From: Chitinispirillales bacterium | GTDB taxonomy: Bacteria > Fibrobacterota > Chitinivibrionia > Chitinivibrionales > Chitinispirillaceae | Assembly: GCA_031281485.1 (NCBI GenBank) | Contig: JAITFI010000065.1 | Location: 1-64,000, forward strand | Direction: 5' to 3' | DNA: 64,000 nucleotides | Shown: piece by piece, positions 1 through 10,023 of the stretch | Position numbering within the stretch: the first letter of the stretch is position 1 | Layout of the letters: every line of letters begins with the position of its first letter | Made by a program: the position numbers and the translations under genes | The notes under the pieces: generated by a model | What the model saw: the letters and a program-made list of their open reading frames with translations, nothing else | Databases searched by the model: none | What the model was told of the DNA's origin: nothing

Positions 1-130
1 AAGTCAAAGGCTAAAAACACCGATTTTGACGTTGACGTTGACTTTATATGCGGGGTTTAGCCCCGCATATCCTATGAAAGGGCGCGATTTATCGCGCCCT
101 TTCGTCTAAAAATGAATTTAAAGACTTTGA
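1..130 (-). repeat. Palindromic modular repeat family 1, minus-orientation module (truncated by the window edge)
   Basis: Hairpins ATATGCGGGGTTTAGCCCCGCATAT (46-70) and GAAAGGGCGCGATTTATCGCGCCCTTTC (76-103); near-identical to 6950-7086 and 56095-56215. Confidence 0.9.
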
Positions 131-242
131 TTTTAAAAGATTTTAAAGACTTTGATTTTAAAAGATTTTGATTTTGACCGCCTATATATTATTTTTATAA
201 ATTGACCGTCATAACAATACAAAACATACATAGGAGCGTATC

Positions 243-1418
243 ATGGAAAACTTTGTATTTCAGAACAAAACAAAGATCGTTTTCGGTCGCGGTACCGAGT
301 CCAAGGTCGGCGAGGAGACCGCCGCTTTCGCCAAGAAAGTGCTCCTGCACTACGGCGGGGGGAGCGTCAAGAAAAGCGGGCTTTACGACAAAGTCACAAC
401 CTCCCTCAAAAATGCCGGGGTGGAGTATATAGAACTCGGCGGCGCGCAGCCCAATCCGCGCCTCAGCCTTGTTAAAGAGGGGATAGAACTCTGCCGCAAG
501 CACGGCATCAAGTTCCTGCTCGCCATAGGCGGCGGCAGCGCCATAGACTCCGTCAAGGCGATGGCGGTGGGCGTCCCGTACGACGGCGATGTGTGGGACT
601 TCTACTGCGGTAAGGCGGTACCGACCGCCGCGCTCGACGTGGGCACGGTGCTGACGATCCCGGCGGCGGGCAGCGAGTCCAGTCCTAGTTCGGTCATCAC
701 AAACGAGAACGGCGGTCTGAAGCGCGGGCTGACCTGCGAACTCATCCGCCCCGTCTTCTCCATCCTCAATCCGGAGCTGACCTTCACGCTGCCCGCCTAC
801 CAAACTGCCTGCGGCGCGGCGGACATCATGGCGCACATCATGGAGCGCTACTTCACCACTACTAAGCAGGCCGACTTCACCGACCGCCTATGCGAGGCCA
901 CGATGAAGACAATCATACACAACGTCCCCGAATGCCTGAAAGACCCGCACAACTACGACGCTCGCGCCGAGGTGATGTGGGCGGGCTGCGTAGCCCACAA
1001 CGACTTGCTCGGCACGGGGCGCAACCAAGACTGGGCCTCCCACCAGATAGAGCACGAACTGAGCGGCATGTACGACGTGGCGCACGGCGCGGGGCTTGCC
1101 GTGATATTCCCGGCGTGGATGAAGCACGTCTACAAGAGTAATGTAGGCCGCTTCGCGCAGTTCGCCTCGCGCGTGTGGAACATAGAGATAGATTTCCACA
1201 ATCAGGAGAAGACCGCGCTGGCGGGCATAGCCGCCTTAGAGCGCTTTTTCTCGTCCATAGGCCTGCCCGTCAGGTTAAAGGATATGAGCATAGGCGAGGA
1301 GAAACTGCAAGAGATGGTGGACAAATGCACCGGAAGAAACGGCGCGGCGACGGTTGGCGGGTTTGTGCCGCTTCATAGTAAGGATATTTTGGAGATACTA
1401 ATGCTGGCGAGGTGGTAA
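243..1418 (+). CDS. Iron-containing alcohol dehydrogenase (YqhD/BdhA-like)
   Basis: MENFVFQNKTKIVFGRGT..., GGGSAIDSVKAMA, metal-site region IMAHIMERYF and HQIEHELSGMYDVAHGAGLA. Confidence 0.93.
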   Translation: MENFVFQNKTKIVFGRGTESKVGEETAAFAKKVLLHYGGGSVKKSGLYDKVTTSLKNAGVEYIELGGAQPNPRLSLVKEGIELCRKHGIKFLLAIGGGSAIDSVKAMAVGVPYDGDVWDFYCGKAVPTAALDVGTVLTIPAAGSESSPSSVITNENGGLKRGLTCELIRPVFSILNPELTFTLPAYQTACGAADIMAHIMERYFTTTKQADFTDRLCEATMKTIIHNVPECLKDPHNYDARAEVMWAGCVAHNDLLGTGRNQDWASHQIEHELSGMYDVAHGAGLAVIFPAWMKHVYKSNVGRFAQFASRVWNIEIDFHNQEKTALAGIAALERFFSSIGLPVRLKDMSIGEEKLQEMVDKCTGRNGAATVGGFVPLHSKDILEILMLARW

Positions 1419-1424
1419 TAAAGC

Positions 1425-1545
1425 CAAATCTTTAAAATCTTTAAAATCAAATTCTTTTTAAGACGAAGCCCCTTCGGGGCTTCATAGATAAATTCGGGGC
1501 TAAACCCCTCATTTTCAGTCAAAATCAAAATCAAAGTCAAAGAGA
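1425..1545 (+). repeat. Palindromic modular repeat family 1, single plus-orientation module (divergent)
   Basis: AGACGAAGCCCCTTCGGGGCTTCATAGATAAATTCGGGGCTAAACCCC followed by TCAAAATCAAAATCAAAGTCAAAG. Confidence 0.8.
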
Positions 1546-1550
1546 GGGGA

Positions 1551-2255
1551 TTGACCATGTTGGACATAAAAGGCAAATGGGCGCTTATCACAGGCGCGAG
1601 TCGCGGCATCGGGCGGCAGGTCGCTATGGCTTTGGCGGAAAAAGGGTGCAACCTCATACTGCACAGCCGCCAAAAATCCAACACCGACGCCATCAAAAAC
1701 GATCTGTCGAAACACAGCGTCAAACTTCTGCAAGTAGAGGCGGAACTATCCGACATTGCCCGTGTAATCACGCTTGCCGATGAAGTAGAAAACCTATCCG
1801 GCGGCCTCGACATCCTCTACAACAACGCGGCGATCATGACGCAGTACCGCCCCGACATCTACTCGGCTACGGAGAGCGAGTACCTCCGGAGCTTCACGGT
1901 CAACACCATAGCCCCGATAACGCTATGCAACGCGATTATCCCCAAGATGATAAAACGCGGATTCGGGCGAGTGGTCAACGTAACATCGGGAATAAAAGAC
2001 GAGCCGCAGCTTATGCCCTACGCGGCCTCAAAAGCGGCGCTTGACAAATACGTATACGACATGGCCCCGCATCTCAAAGGTACGGGCGTACTGATGAATC
2101 TGATGGACCCCGGCTGGCTGCGCACCGACCTCGGCGGCCCGAACGCGCCGAATCCGGTAGAGTCCGTCATCCCGGGGGCGCTTGTTCCGGTGCTACTTGA
2201 CATTGGCGATGAAACCTGCGGGAAATTCTATCACGCGCAAGACTATAGAAGTTGA
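1551..2255 (+). CDS. Short-chain dehydrogenase/reductase
   Basis: TGASRGIGRQVA nucleotide-binding motif, NNAAIM, YAASKAALDKY catalytic motif. Confidence 0.92.
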   Translation: MTMLDIKGKWALITGASRGIGRQVAMALAEKGCNLILHSRQKSNTDAIKNDLSKHSVKLLQVEAELSDIARVITLADEVENLSGGLDILYNNAAIMTQYRPDIYSATESEYLRSFTVNTIAPITLCNAIIPKMIKRGFGRVVNVTSGIKDEPQLMPYAASKAALDKYVYDMAPHLKGTGVLMNLMDPGWLRTDLGGPNAPNPVESVIPGALVPVLLDIGDETCGKFYHAQDYRS

Positions 2256-2263
2256 TTTTGATG

Positions 2264-3886
2264 TTACTTTGATTTCGGTGTTGATAAAGACTTTGACTTT
2301 ATCAACGCCGCCGACCTCACCGCCGCTCCGGCGACCACAATTCCCAAGCACAGCCACACAACCCAATCCCCGAATCTATTGTACAGAGTCTTCACCCGAT
2401 AAACGCAGACATCCCGCACCATCATATCACGAGTGTAAAGCCCCGTTTTTTCAGTTATTCGCCCATACGGGTCAACGAACATGCTTATCCCCGAATTTGC
2501 CGACCGCGCCAGCGTTATCCCGTTCTCTATCGACCGCGTCTGCGCCATGACCGCGTGCTGGTACGGCCCGGACGTCCGCCCGAACCAACCGTCGTTCGTT
2601 ACGTTGACGAGCAGATTCGTCGAATCTTTCAGCCGCCGCCTTACAAAATCCGGGAAGATTATCTCGTAGCAGATATACGGGGCGATCTCCAAGTTCTCGT
2701 TTATGCGGAAGACCGACTCGCTCTCACCTCTTTTGAAGCTCGCGCCGCCGAGGTTCACCCTTGACAGGATGGGAAACTTCGCCTCAAACGGCATTATTTC
2801 AGAGAACGGCACCAAGAGAATCTTGTGGTAGCGGAGCAGACTGTCTCTATCGACATCGGTTAAGAATACTGTGTTGTAGCTGTTGTAGTCTCGCTTTGTC
2901 TCTGCTTCGTTGACATAATCCCAATGCAGAGCGCCGGCTACAATCGGGGCGTTCGCGTTTCTCGCCCAATCCAGCACTTGTTGCCTTATTTCGGGACGTC
3001 TGTCTAAGTAACACATCAGCGCGCTCTCCGAGAATATCATAATGTCGGGTTTATACTTTGCCGCAACTTTGACCATGCTGTCGCTAACCGTCACGGCGGT
3101 ATCGAGCGAGCCTCTGCCCCAGTGGAACTGGTCCATGTAGCTCTGTACGATCGCGATCTTGGAGACGGGCGTTTGCGGCGCTTTGGCGTACATCCTGACC
3201 GCGCCCCACGCAAAGATCGCCAATATCAGCGCCGCCCACACGATGACGTTGCGCCGTTGACGCCGCGTGTCGGCGCCCGACTTATATGCCCTTAGCAACT
3301 CCCACAACGCAATGTTGCCGACTACGATGATGTAGGAGAGCCCCCACACGCCGGTGACAGACGAGAGCTGCGCGAGCGGCAGAATCCCTACCGCGCTGTA
3401 GCCGAGGTACGACCACGGGAAGGCGAGGTCGGTCGTCGTCCTGAAATACTCCACGAGCACCCATACCGCCGGATATACGAAAATGTATAGGCGGGGGAGG
3501 CGGCGCATTGAGTAGCGGAAGGCGAGCGCGGCGGCGAAGTAGAGAGCGCCCCACACGAGCGATATCAGCGCCACGCCGATGAGTATCAATATCCAGAATC
3601 CGCCGGCGGTGTCAAAGCCTATCCAGTAGTATTGGCCAAGTGTCATCGCGGCGCAGTGGAGGTACGTATGGATGAGCGCCCTGCGGCGCGGCGCCCTTGT
3701 CGAAAAGTAGAAAAACGGGATCAGCGCGGCGAAGGCCAACAGCGGCATGGGCGTAAGCGCGGGGTGCAGCATGCCGCTGAACGGCGGCAGGCAGAGCGAG
3801 TAGAGCAGCCCGCATAAGATCGGGATCCAAAAGCGGTTTGCTCCGGTGTAGTAGGCGTCGATTTTTTTGAGTATCACTTGCAACAT
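2264..3886 (-). CDS. lnt: Apolipoprotein N-acyltransferase
   Basis: Multi-TM N-terminus plus CN-hydrolase domain (FSESALMCYL, CYEIIFPDFVRRR, NVTNDGWFG). Confidence 0.9.
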   Translation of the reverse strand: MLQVILKKIDAYYTGANRFWIPILCGLLYSLCLPPFSGMLHPALTPMPLLAFAALIPFFYFSTRAPRRRALIHTYLHCAAMTLGQYYWIGFDTAGGFWILILIGVALISLVWGALYFAAALAFRYSMRRLPRLYIFVYPAVWVLVEYFRTTTDLAFPWSYLGYSAVGILPLAQLSSVTGVWGLSYIIVVGNIALWELLRAYKSGADTRRQRRNVIVWAALILAIFAWGAVRMYAKAPQTPVSKIAIVQSYMDQFHWGRGSLDTAVTVSDSMVKVAAKYKPDIMIFSESALMCYLDRRPEIRQQVLDWARNANAPIVAGALHWDYVNEAETKRDYNSYNTVFLTDVDRDSLLRYHKILLVPFSEIMPFEAKFPILSRVNLGGASFKRGESESVFRINENLEIAPYICYEIIFPDFVRRRLKDSTNLLVNVTNDGWFGRTSGPYQHAVMAQTRSIENGITLARSANSGISMFVDPYGRITEKTGLYTRDMMVRDVCVYRVKTLYNRFGDWVVWLCLGIVVAGAAVRSAALIKSKSLSTPKSK

Positions 3887-5994
3887 CTGAACCCGGTGTA
3901 TAAATATTTTTTGTCTTTGTCAAGTGTCACGCCGGATTCGCAATCGCTCTCATCGGCGCCGCTCTGGTAGAACCCGCCGAGCGCCTGCGCTTTGGCGGTG
4001 TTGGACGACGTCCACTCGGCGGCGTTGCCGCTCATGTCGTAGATGCCAAGAGCGCCGACGCACTCGCTGAACGCGCCGGTGGGCATAAGCGCGTTTTTTG
4101 ACTTGGGGTTGCCGAGCGTGTTGCACTTAGTGTTCACGTATTCGTCGCCGTACGGGTAGGAATTGCCGTCTAAGGATTTATATTTGCTGCCGTTCCGGCA
4201 GGCGCGTTTCCACTCGTCGGGCGCGCAGAGCCTCTTGCCGACGCTCTCGCAGGTCTTGGCCGCCTCGTGCCAGCTCACGTTTGTGAGCGGGGTTGCGCCT
4301 TGAAGATTCGGCCATTCGTACTTGTCAACGCAGAACTTCCCGTTCCCCACCGCGGCCATGTCTTGGGGGCATATTATTACACGTATTGTGTCGGTGGCGG
4401 TGTTGCCGTCGGCGTCGGTCACGCGGAAAACCGGCGACGCGTATGTTTTGAACACGCGTTCAACCTCGCCCGACGATTCGGAGCTCCAATCGAAGACGCC
4501 GTCGCCGTCAAAGTCCCACTCGTACTTTACGATCTTTCCGTTCGGTGAGCTGCCCATACCGATCAGCCACACCTTGCCGTCGGATTTTGGCACGACGTCC
4601 GCCCCGGCGTTGGCGGTGGGGCGCAGGCTTGTCACGCTGACGGTCGCGGTATCGCTGGCCGCCGAGCCGTCGGCGAGCCTCACCGTGAAGACCGCCTTGT
4701 GGTCGCCGGATTTTGTGAAGGTATGCGAGACGGCGGCGTTTTCCGTCATAACGTAATCCGGCTTCCCGCTGTTGGAGATATGCCACTCGTACCGCGTGAT
4801 CTGGCCCTTGCGGCTCTTGGCTTCTCCGAGCAGGTTGACAGGTTTGTTGAGCGTGGTTTTGTAGGGTCCGCCGGCGCTCACCGATACGCCGCCGGGCACG
4901 ACCCCGATCTTCACCGTTTGCGCGGCGAGCGTCCCCTTATCGCCCATAATTTCGCATGTCACTAAGAATTCGCCCGTCTTTTCGATTACGGTAGTGACCT
5001 GCTGCACATCCGTTTTGGATATGAGCAAATCGCCGGCTCCGTCGAACCGCCACACGTATTTTGTCACGGCGGCGCGGCCGGAGGTGCCGCACTTGAGAGT
5101 GAACTCTTCGCCGGCGTATATCCGCCTCGGGCCGACGATTTGCTCAATCATAAAATCTTCAATCTGCTTAAACTGTAGAGACTGCGCGGCGCTTTTTAAG
5201 CTGTCGACCGGCATAGCCTGTACGGCGGGTCTCGCGGCGATATCCTTTGACGCCGGACGCGCCTCCGGAGGCTGGACGGTCCTTCTCCAAACCGTCTGCG
5301 TATCACCGGACACCGCCCCGTGATCGGGTTTGCACATGCCGTGCGCAATCGCCTTATCGACGACCGTCTCGCCGACCCAGTTCCTGAGCCGCTCTATCGC
5401 GGCGTTGCGTTCGCCGGTAACGGCCTCGTCCTCGGAAATTCCTGCCGCGTCAAGTACCACAACATCGCACGACGACAACTCTTTGGATTCCGCGCCGCGC
5501 TTAATAATGGCGCGCCCGCCCAAAACAAAGAACTCCGCAATCCGCCCCGACGCGTCTATCGTAAGCGCCGCGAATGTACCCGCCGCTATGCGTATCGTCA
5601 TATCCCCGAAGCGGCACAGCACCGAACGCCCGCCCGCCGGTACGGCGAAGTAGTAGGCGCCGCTCTCCGCCGCCAACACGCAGCTGTCATTCTCGATGGG
5701 CGGCAAAAACCGAAGCAGCGACATCTCATTGACGAATATGTTGATACCGCCGGACGACACCTTGGCCTTGGACGCCTCCTTGGTAATGAGCGCGTTGTGG
5801 GGCATAAGCCGCATACCGACGGAGACCGGATAGGACTCGTTGCCGAGGCTGATCGAGACGTCGCCGACGATAATCCGCACTTCGGCCACGCCCTCGCCCT
5901 TCTTTTCCAGAGACGAGCAGGAGGAGGCGGCGAGCGCTAACAAGCAGGCGGCGGCGATACGGGCTACTAGGCGTTTGGCGGAGCGTTTTGGCAC
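3874..5994 (-). CDS. Lipoprotein with FecR-like, PKD and FGE/SUMF1-like domains
   Basis: Lipobox LALAASSC; FecR-like N-terminus; PKD-like YEWDFDGDGVFDW; C-terminal CVDKYEWPN...LCAPDEWKRACR...YDMSGNAAEWT...GFRCCK. Confidence 0.8.
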   Translation of the reverse strand: MPKRSAKRLVARIAAACLLALAASSCSSLEKKGEGVAEVRIIVGDVSISLGNESYPVSVGMRLMPHNALITKEASKAKVSSGGINIFVNEMSLLRFLPPIENDSCVLAAESGAYYFAVPAGGRSVLCRFGDMTIRIAAGTFAALTIDASGRIAEFFVLGGRAIIKRGAESKELSSCDVVVLDAAGISEDEAVTGERNAAIERLRNWVGETVVDKAIAHGMCKPDHGAVSGDTQTVWRRTVQPPEARPASKDIAARPAVQAMPVDSLKSAAQSLQFKQIEDFMIEQIVGPRRIYAGEEFTLKCGTSGRAAVTKYVWRFDGAGDLLISKTDVQQVTTVIEKTGEFLVTCEIMGDKGTLAAQTVKIGVVPGGVSVSAGGPYKTTLNKPVNLLGEAKSRKGQITRYEWHISNSGKPDYVMTENAAVSHTFTKSGDHKAVFTVRLADGSAASDTATVSVTSLRPTANAGADVVPKSDGKVWLIGMGSSPNGKIVKYEWDFDGDGVFDWSSESSGEVERVFKTYASPVFRVTDADGNTATDTIRVIICPQDMAAVGNGKFCVDKYEWPNLQGATPLTNVSWHEAAKTCESVGKRLCAPDEWKRACRNGSKYKSLDGNSYPYGDEYVNTKCNTLGNPKSKNALMPTGAFSECVGALGIYDMSGNAAEWTSSNTAKAQALGGFYQSGADESDCESGVTLDKDKKYLYTGFRCCK

Positions 5995-6174
5995 GGGCGT
6001 TTCTTTCGGGATATGGGTGACATATACGGTCTAATTATTGATTATAATATATATCAGTGCGCGGATAAATAGCAACGATTATTTGATTTTAACAATGATT
6101 TTAATATATATTATATAATATTCATTATTTGTTAACAATAACCCAAATTCACCGTTTTCCGGGGAGAGTACATT

Positions 6175-6831
6175 ATGAAAGTACGCGCAATCCTAACCGC
6201 CGTAACCGCCGCGTTGTTGTGCGCTGGTCTGGCCAACGCGCAGACCGACGCCGCCCTAAAGCCCGTCCAGCTGAAGAAACCCGACCTGACCCGCAAGGCC
6301 ACGCTCATGGAGGCCCTGTCGAAGCGGATGTCCACCCGCGAGTTCGGCGCCAAGAAGCTTTCAGACCAAGAACTGTCCGACCTCCTATGGGCCGGTAACG
6401 GCATCAACCGCGCCGATAAGGGCGGCAGGACGGCTCCGTCGGCCCGCAATGTCCAAGACATCGACATCTACGTGATACTGCCGGAGGGGGCCTACCTCTA
6501 CGACGCCAAGAAGAACGAACTGACGCCCGTTGCCGCCGGAGACCACCGCCAGATCATCGCCCAGCAGGCCTTCGTCGCCACGGCGCCGGTCAACCTGCTC
6601 CTTGTCTCCGATTACAGCCGCTTCCCCGGCGGCGCGAACGACGCGGGAACGGCCTCCATGGCCGCGCTCGACGCCGGAACCGTATCGCAAAACATCTCCC
6701 TCTTCTGCGCGGCGGCAGGGCTCGTAACAGTTCCGAGGGCAATGATCGACGCCGAAAAGACGGCGGCGGCGCTGAAACTCAAGCCGACGCAAAAGGTGTT
6801 GCTGAATCATCCGGTCGGGTATCCTAAATAA
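6175..6831 (+). CDS. Exported nitroreductase / SagB-type oxidoreductase-like protein
   Basis: Signal peptide MKVRAILTAVTAALLCAGLANAQ, then STREFGAKKLSDQELSDLLWAGNGINR...RTAPSARNVQDIDIYV. Confidence 0.82.
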   Translation: MKVRAILTAVTAALLCAGLANAQTDAALKPVQLKKPDLTRKATLMEALSKRMSTREFGAKKLSDQELSDLLWAGNGINRADKGGRTAPSARNVQDIDIYVILPEGAYLYDAKKNELTPVAAGDHRQIIAQQAFVATAPVNLLLVSDYSRFPGGANDAGTASMAALDAGTVSQNISLFCAAAGLVTVPRAMIDAEKTAAALKLKPTQKVLLNHPVGYPK

Positions 6832-7086
6832 AATCTTTTTAAATCCTTTAAAATCTTTTAAAGTTAAATTCTTTTTTAGACGAAGCCTTCGGCTTCATAG
6901 AATATGCGGGGCTAAACCCCGCATATATAAAATCAAAGTCAAAGGCTAAAAACGCCGATTTTGACTTTGACTTTGATTTTGATGTTGACTTTATATGCGG
7001 GGTTTAGCCCCGCATATCCTATGGAAGGGCGCGATTTATCGCGCCCTTCCGTCTAAAAAAGATTTAAAGATTTTAAAGATTTTGAT
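6832..7086. repeat. Palindromic modular repeat family 1, complete inverted pair
   Basis: Left module AGACGAAGCCTTCGGCTTCATAGAATATGCGGGGCTAAACCCCGCATAT; right module ATATGCGGGGTTTAGCCCCGCATATCCTATGGAAGGGCGCGATTTATCGCGCCCTTCCGTCT; joined by TCAAAGTCAAA...TTTGACTTTGA. Confidence 0.92.
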
Positions 7087-7102
7087 AATGTATATTTATA
7101 AG

Positions 7103-8197
7103 ATGAAAACGACCGTCTTGCACTCCGTTCACGCCTCGCTCGGCGCTAAAATGTCCCCGTTCGGCGGGTATGACATGCCCATCCAGTACGCCGGGGGTAT
7201 CATAGCCGAGCACAACGCGGCGCGTTCCGGAGCCGCCCTCTTTGACACCTGCCACATGGGTGAGTTCATGTTGAGCGGCCCCTCCGCCGCTGTCGATCTC
7301 GACCGCCTGCTGAGCAACGATGTGGCCAATTTGGCGGTAGGCGCCTGCCGGTACGGGTTCCTGTGCAACGACGGCGGCGGGGTGATCGACGACTTGATCA
7401 CCTACAGGATAGCGGAAACCGAGTTCATGGTAGTGGTGAACGCCTCCGGCGAAGACGGCGACTTCAACTGGATTAAAGAGCGCGTCTCCAAAGATACGAC
7501 CGTAGAGAACCTGTCGCACGCCACGGCCAAGATAGACCTGCAAGGCCCCAAATCCCCCAAAATAGCCGCGTCCCTGCTCAAACACCCGCTAAACGGCTTA
7601 AAATACTACCGTTTCATGCAAAATCGTTACAAAGACGCCGACATCATCCTAAGCCGTACCGGCTACACCGGGGAGATCGGTTTCGAGATATACTGCCCCG
7701 CCGGCATCGCCGCCGGCTTTTGGAACGACTGCATGAACAGCGGCGCCGTCCCCGCGGGTCTCGGGGCAAGGGACATCCTGAGGCTTGAGATGGGGTACCC
7801 GCTCTACGGCCACGAACTATCCGCCGACAGAAACGCCGCCCAATCCGGCTTCTCCCACGCGATATCAAAAAATAAACCTTTTATAGGATCAGCGAAAGTA
7901 TTGGATTCATCTCTCTCCAATCAATCACTGACAGGAATAAGCCTAGACGGTCGTCGAACTGTACACTGCGGCGATACCGTGATGATGGACGGCAAATCGG
8001 TCGGAACAGTAACAAGCGGCTGCTTCTCCCCGACACAAGGCCGCGCGATAGCGTTAGCGTATATTGATAAAGAATCCGTCAGCATTGATAAGGCTGTATC
8101 GGTAATCAGCGGCAAGAACGAACTAACAGGCAAGATAGCCGAGACGCCGTTCTACAAAAAAGGAACAGTGAGGGGCGACATTAATCTATATTTGTAA
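7103..8197 (+). CDS. gcvT: Aminomethyltransferase (glycine cleavage T protein)
   Basis: SLGAKMSPFGGYDMPIQYAGG, FDTCHMGEF, SRTGYTGEIGFEIYC, ARDILRLEMGYPLYGHE; the longer ORF at 6995 reads through the upstream repeat. Confidence 0.95.
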   Translation: MKTTVLHSVHASLGAKMSPFGGYDMPIQYAGGIIAEHNAARSGAALFDTCHMGEFMLSGPSAAVDLDRLLSNDVANLAVGACRYGFLCNDGGGVIDDLITYRIAETEFMVVVNASGEDGDFNWIKERVSKDTTVENLSHATAKIDLQGPKSPKIAASLLKHPLNGLKYYRFMQNRYKDADIILSRTGYTGEIGFEIYCPAGIAAGFWNDCMNSGAVPAGLGARDILRLEMGYPLYGHELSADRNAAQSGFSHAISKNKPFIGSAKVLDSSLSNQSLTGISLDGRRTVHCGDTVMMDGKSVGTVTSGCFSPTQGRAIALAYIDKESVSIDKAVSVISGKNELTGKIAETPFYKKGTVRGDINLYL

Positions 8198-8258
8198 AAA
8201 TACTGTCTGAACTAGGATTAGTAAGATTATAAGGATTATAGGATTAAAAACATTAAAA
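8198..8258 (+). repeat. Repeat family 2 (CTGTCTGAACTAGGATT...ATAAGGATTATAGGATT)
   Basis: Matches, in inverse orientation, 60460-60490 and 61138-61185. Confidence 0.7.
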
Positions 8259-8273
8259 CACGGAGGCGATTTC

Positions 8274-8660
8274 ATGACACAAGTCCCATCAGATCTCAAG
8301 TTTTCCCAAACCCATGAATGGGTAAGGCTGGAAAACGACACCGCCACAGTAGGCATCTCCGACCACGCCCAAGACACGCTGGGCGACATAACTTTCGTAG
8401 AGCTGCCCAAAGTCGGCGCGCAGGTCAAACAGAGCGGCGAGTCCGGCGTGATCGAGTCCGTGAAAGCGGCAAGCGACCTGATATCGCCGGTATCCGGTGT
8501 CGTCGCGTCTGTCAACAGCGCCTTGGACTCCGCGCCGGAAACCATAAACAGCGACCCCTACGGCGCGGGATGGCTCTATACCGTCAAACTCACCGACGCC
8601 TCCGAGGTCAACGGCCTGATGGACGCCGCGGCCTACGAAAAATATTTGGAGAGCGAATAA
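8274..8660 (+). CDS. gcvH: Glycine cleavage system H protein
   Basis: LKFSQTHEWVRLE, GDITFVELPKVG, lipoyl-lysine motif GVIESVKAASDLISPVSG. Confidence 0.96.
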   Translation: MTQVPSDLKFSQTHEWVRLENDTATVGISDHAQDTLGDITFVELPKVGAQVKQSGESGVIESVKAASDLISPVSGVVASVNSALDSAPETINSDPYGAGWLYTVKLTDASEVNGLMDAAAYEKYLESE

Positions 8661-8661
8661 A

Positions 8662-10020
8662 ATGTCATTCATATCCGTAACAGACGCACAACGCGCCGAG
8701 ATGCTCCGTACCTGCGGTGCCTCGTCAATCGACGACCTCTTCACGGACATCCCTCACACCCTTGCCCCGTCCGCGTCGGCGAGAGACTTTTTTAACACGG
8801 AGGGCCTCTCCGAACTCGAGACGTTGACAGAATGCGAACGGTTAGCCTCGGCGAACGACACAAACCTGATTTCCTTTCTCGGCGGCGGCTTCTACGACCA
8901 CTTCATCCCCGCCGCCGTGGACGCCATAGCCTCCCGCAGCGAGTTCTACACCGCCTACACGCCCTACCAACCCGAACTATCGCAGGGCACGCTGCAGGCC
9001 ATCTACGAGTACCAATCGCAGATATGCCGCCTGACCGGAATGGAGATCTCCAACGCCTCACTCTACGACGGCGGAACGGCTATCTTCGAAGCCTGCAAAA
9101 TGGCTCTGGCCGCCACGGATAGGCGCGTGATTGTAATAGATACCGGCGTAAACCCGATATACGGAAAAATGTTAAAGTCGCATACCGTCAATTTGGGGAT
9201 TGATATTGTAGAGATACACACAATGTACGACGGAACGCTTGACCGAGAGACAATAAACAGCAGCATTGACGGCAAAACAGCGGCCGTCGTCTTGCAAAAC
9301 CCGAATTTCTTCGGAATTATAGACGATCACTCCGATATTGTTGACAAATGCAAAAGCGTAGGCGCGATAGCCGTCCAATCCGTCAACCCCTTAGCCTTAG
9401 CGTTGATAAAATCGCCCGGAGAACAAGGCTTCGACATCGCCGTCGGCGAAGGCCAACCATTAGGCATACCGCTATCCTTCGGCGGTCCGTACCTCGGCTT
9501 CATCGGCGCCAAAAAAGCGCTCGCAAGAAAAATGCCCGGACGTATCGTAGCCAAGACGACAGACGCAAACGGTCGCGGGGGTTTCGTTCTGTCGCTGCAA
9601 GCGCGAGAGCAACACATCAGACGCGAAAAAGCGACCTCAAACATCTGCTCAAACGAAGCGCTATGCGCGCTGCGGGCGCACGTCTACCTATCGCTGATCG
9701 GGAAACAAGGCCTTGTCGATGTGGCGACGCTGTGCCGCAACAAAGCCGCCTACCTGCGCGAGCGCATAAAAGAGTCAATCCCTTCAATAACGACATACGA
9801 CAACGTACCGATATTCAACGAGTTCGTGATCGATCTGCCGATAAGCGCTGATACATGCGTAGAATACATGCTGAGAAAAGGCTTTGCCGCCGGAATCCCG
9901 ATAGGTCAATACTACAATTACTCCGTCGCGGACAAGGCGCTGCTCGTGGCTGTGACGGAGAAGAGAACGCGTGGCGAGATCGACGCGTTTGTAGACGCTC
10001 TGCGGGAAGTCGTCGGATAA
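8662..10020 (+). CDS. gcvPA: Glycine dehydrogenase (decarboxylating) subunit 1
   Basis: FLGGGFYDHFIPAAVDAIASRSEFYTAYTPYQPELSQGTLQAIYEYQ; RTREQHIRREKATSNIC-like segment. Confidence 0.95.
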   Translation: MSFISVTDAQRAEMLRTCGASSIDDLFTDIPHTLAPSASARDFFNTEGLSELETLTECERLASANDTNLISFLGGGFYDHFIPAAVDAIASRSEFYTAYTPYQPELSQGTLQAIYEYQSQICRLTGMEISNASLYDGGTAIFEACKMALAATDRRVIVIDTGVNPIYGKMLKSHTVNLGIDIVEIHTMYDGTLDRETINSSIDGKTAAVVLQNPNFFGIIDDHSDIVDKCKSVGAIAVQSVNPLALALIKSPGEQGFDIAVGEGQPLGIPLSFGGPYLGFIGAKKALARKMPGRIVAKTTDANGRGGFVLSLQAREQHIRREKATSNICSNEALCALRAHVYLSLIGKQGLVDVATLCRNKAAYLRERIKESIPSITTYDNVPIFNEFVIDLPISADTCVEYMLRKGFAAGIPIGQYYNYSVADKALLVAVTEKRTRGEIDAFVDALREVVG

Positions 10021-10023
10021 TAT

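Noticed and set aside
195-836. Long minus-strand ORF (213 aa) opposite the alcohol dehydrogenase
   Set aside because: GC-rich antisense shadow ORF; the plus strand has clear family motifs. The same reasoning was applied to most other overlapping track ORFs (e.g. 5320-5940, 22557-23189, 28375-29187, 51817-52488).
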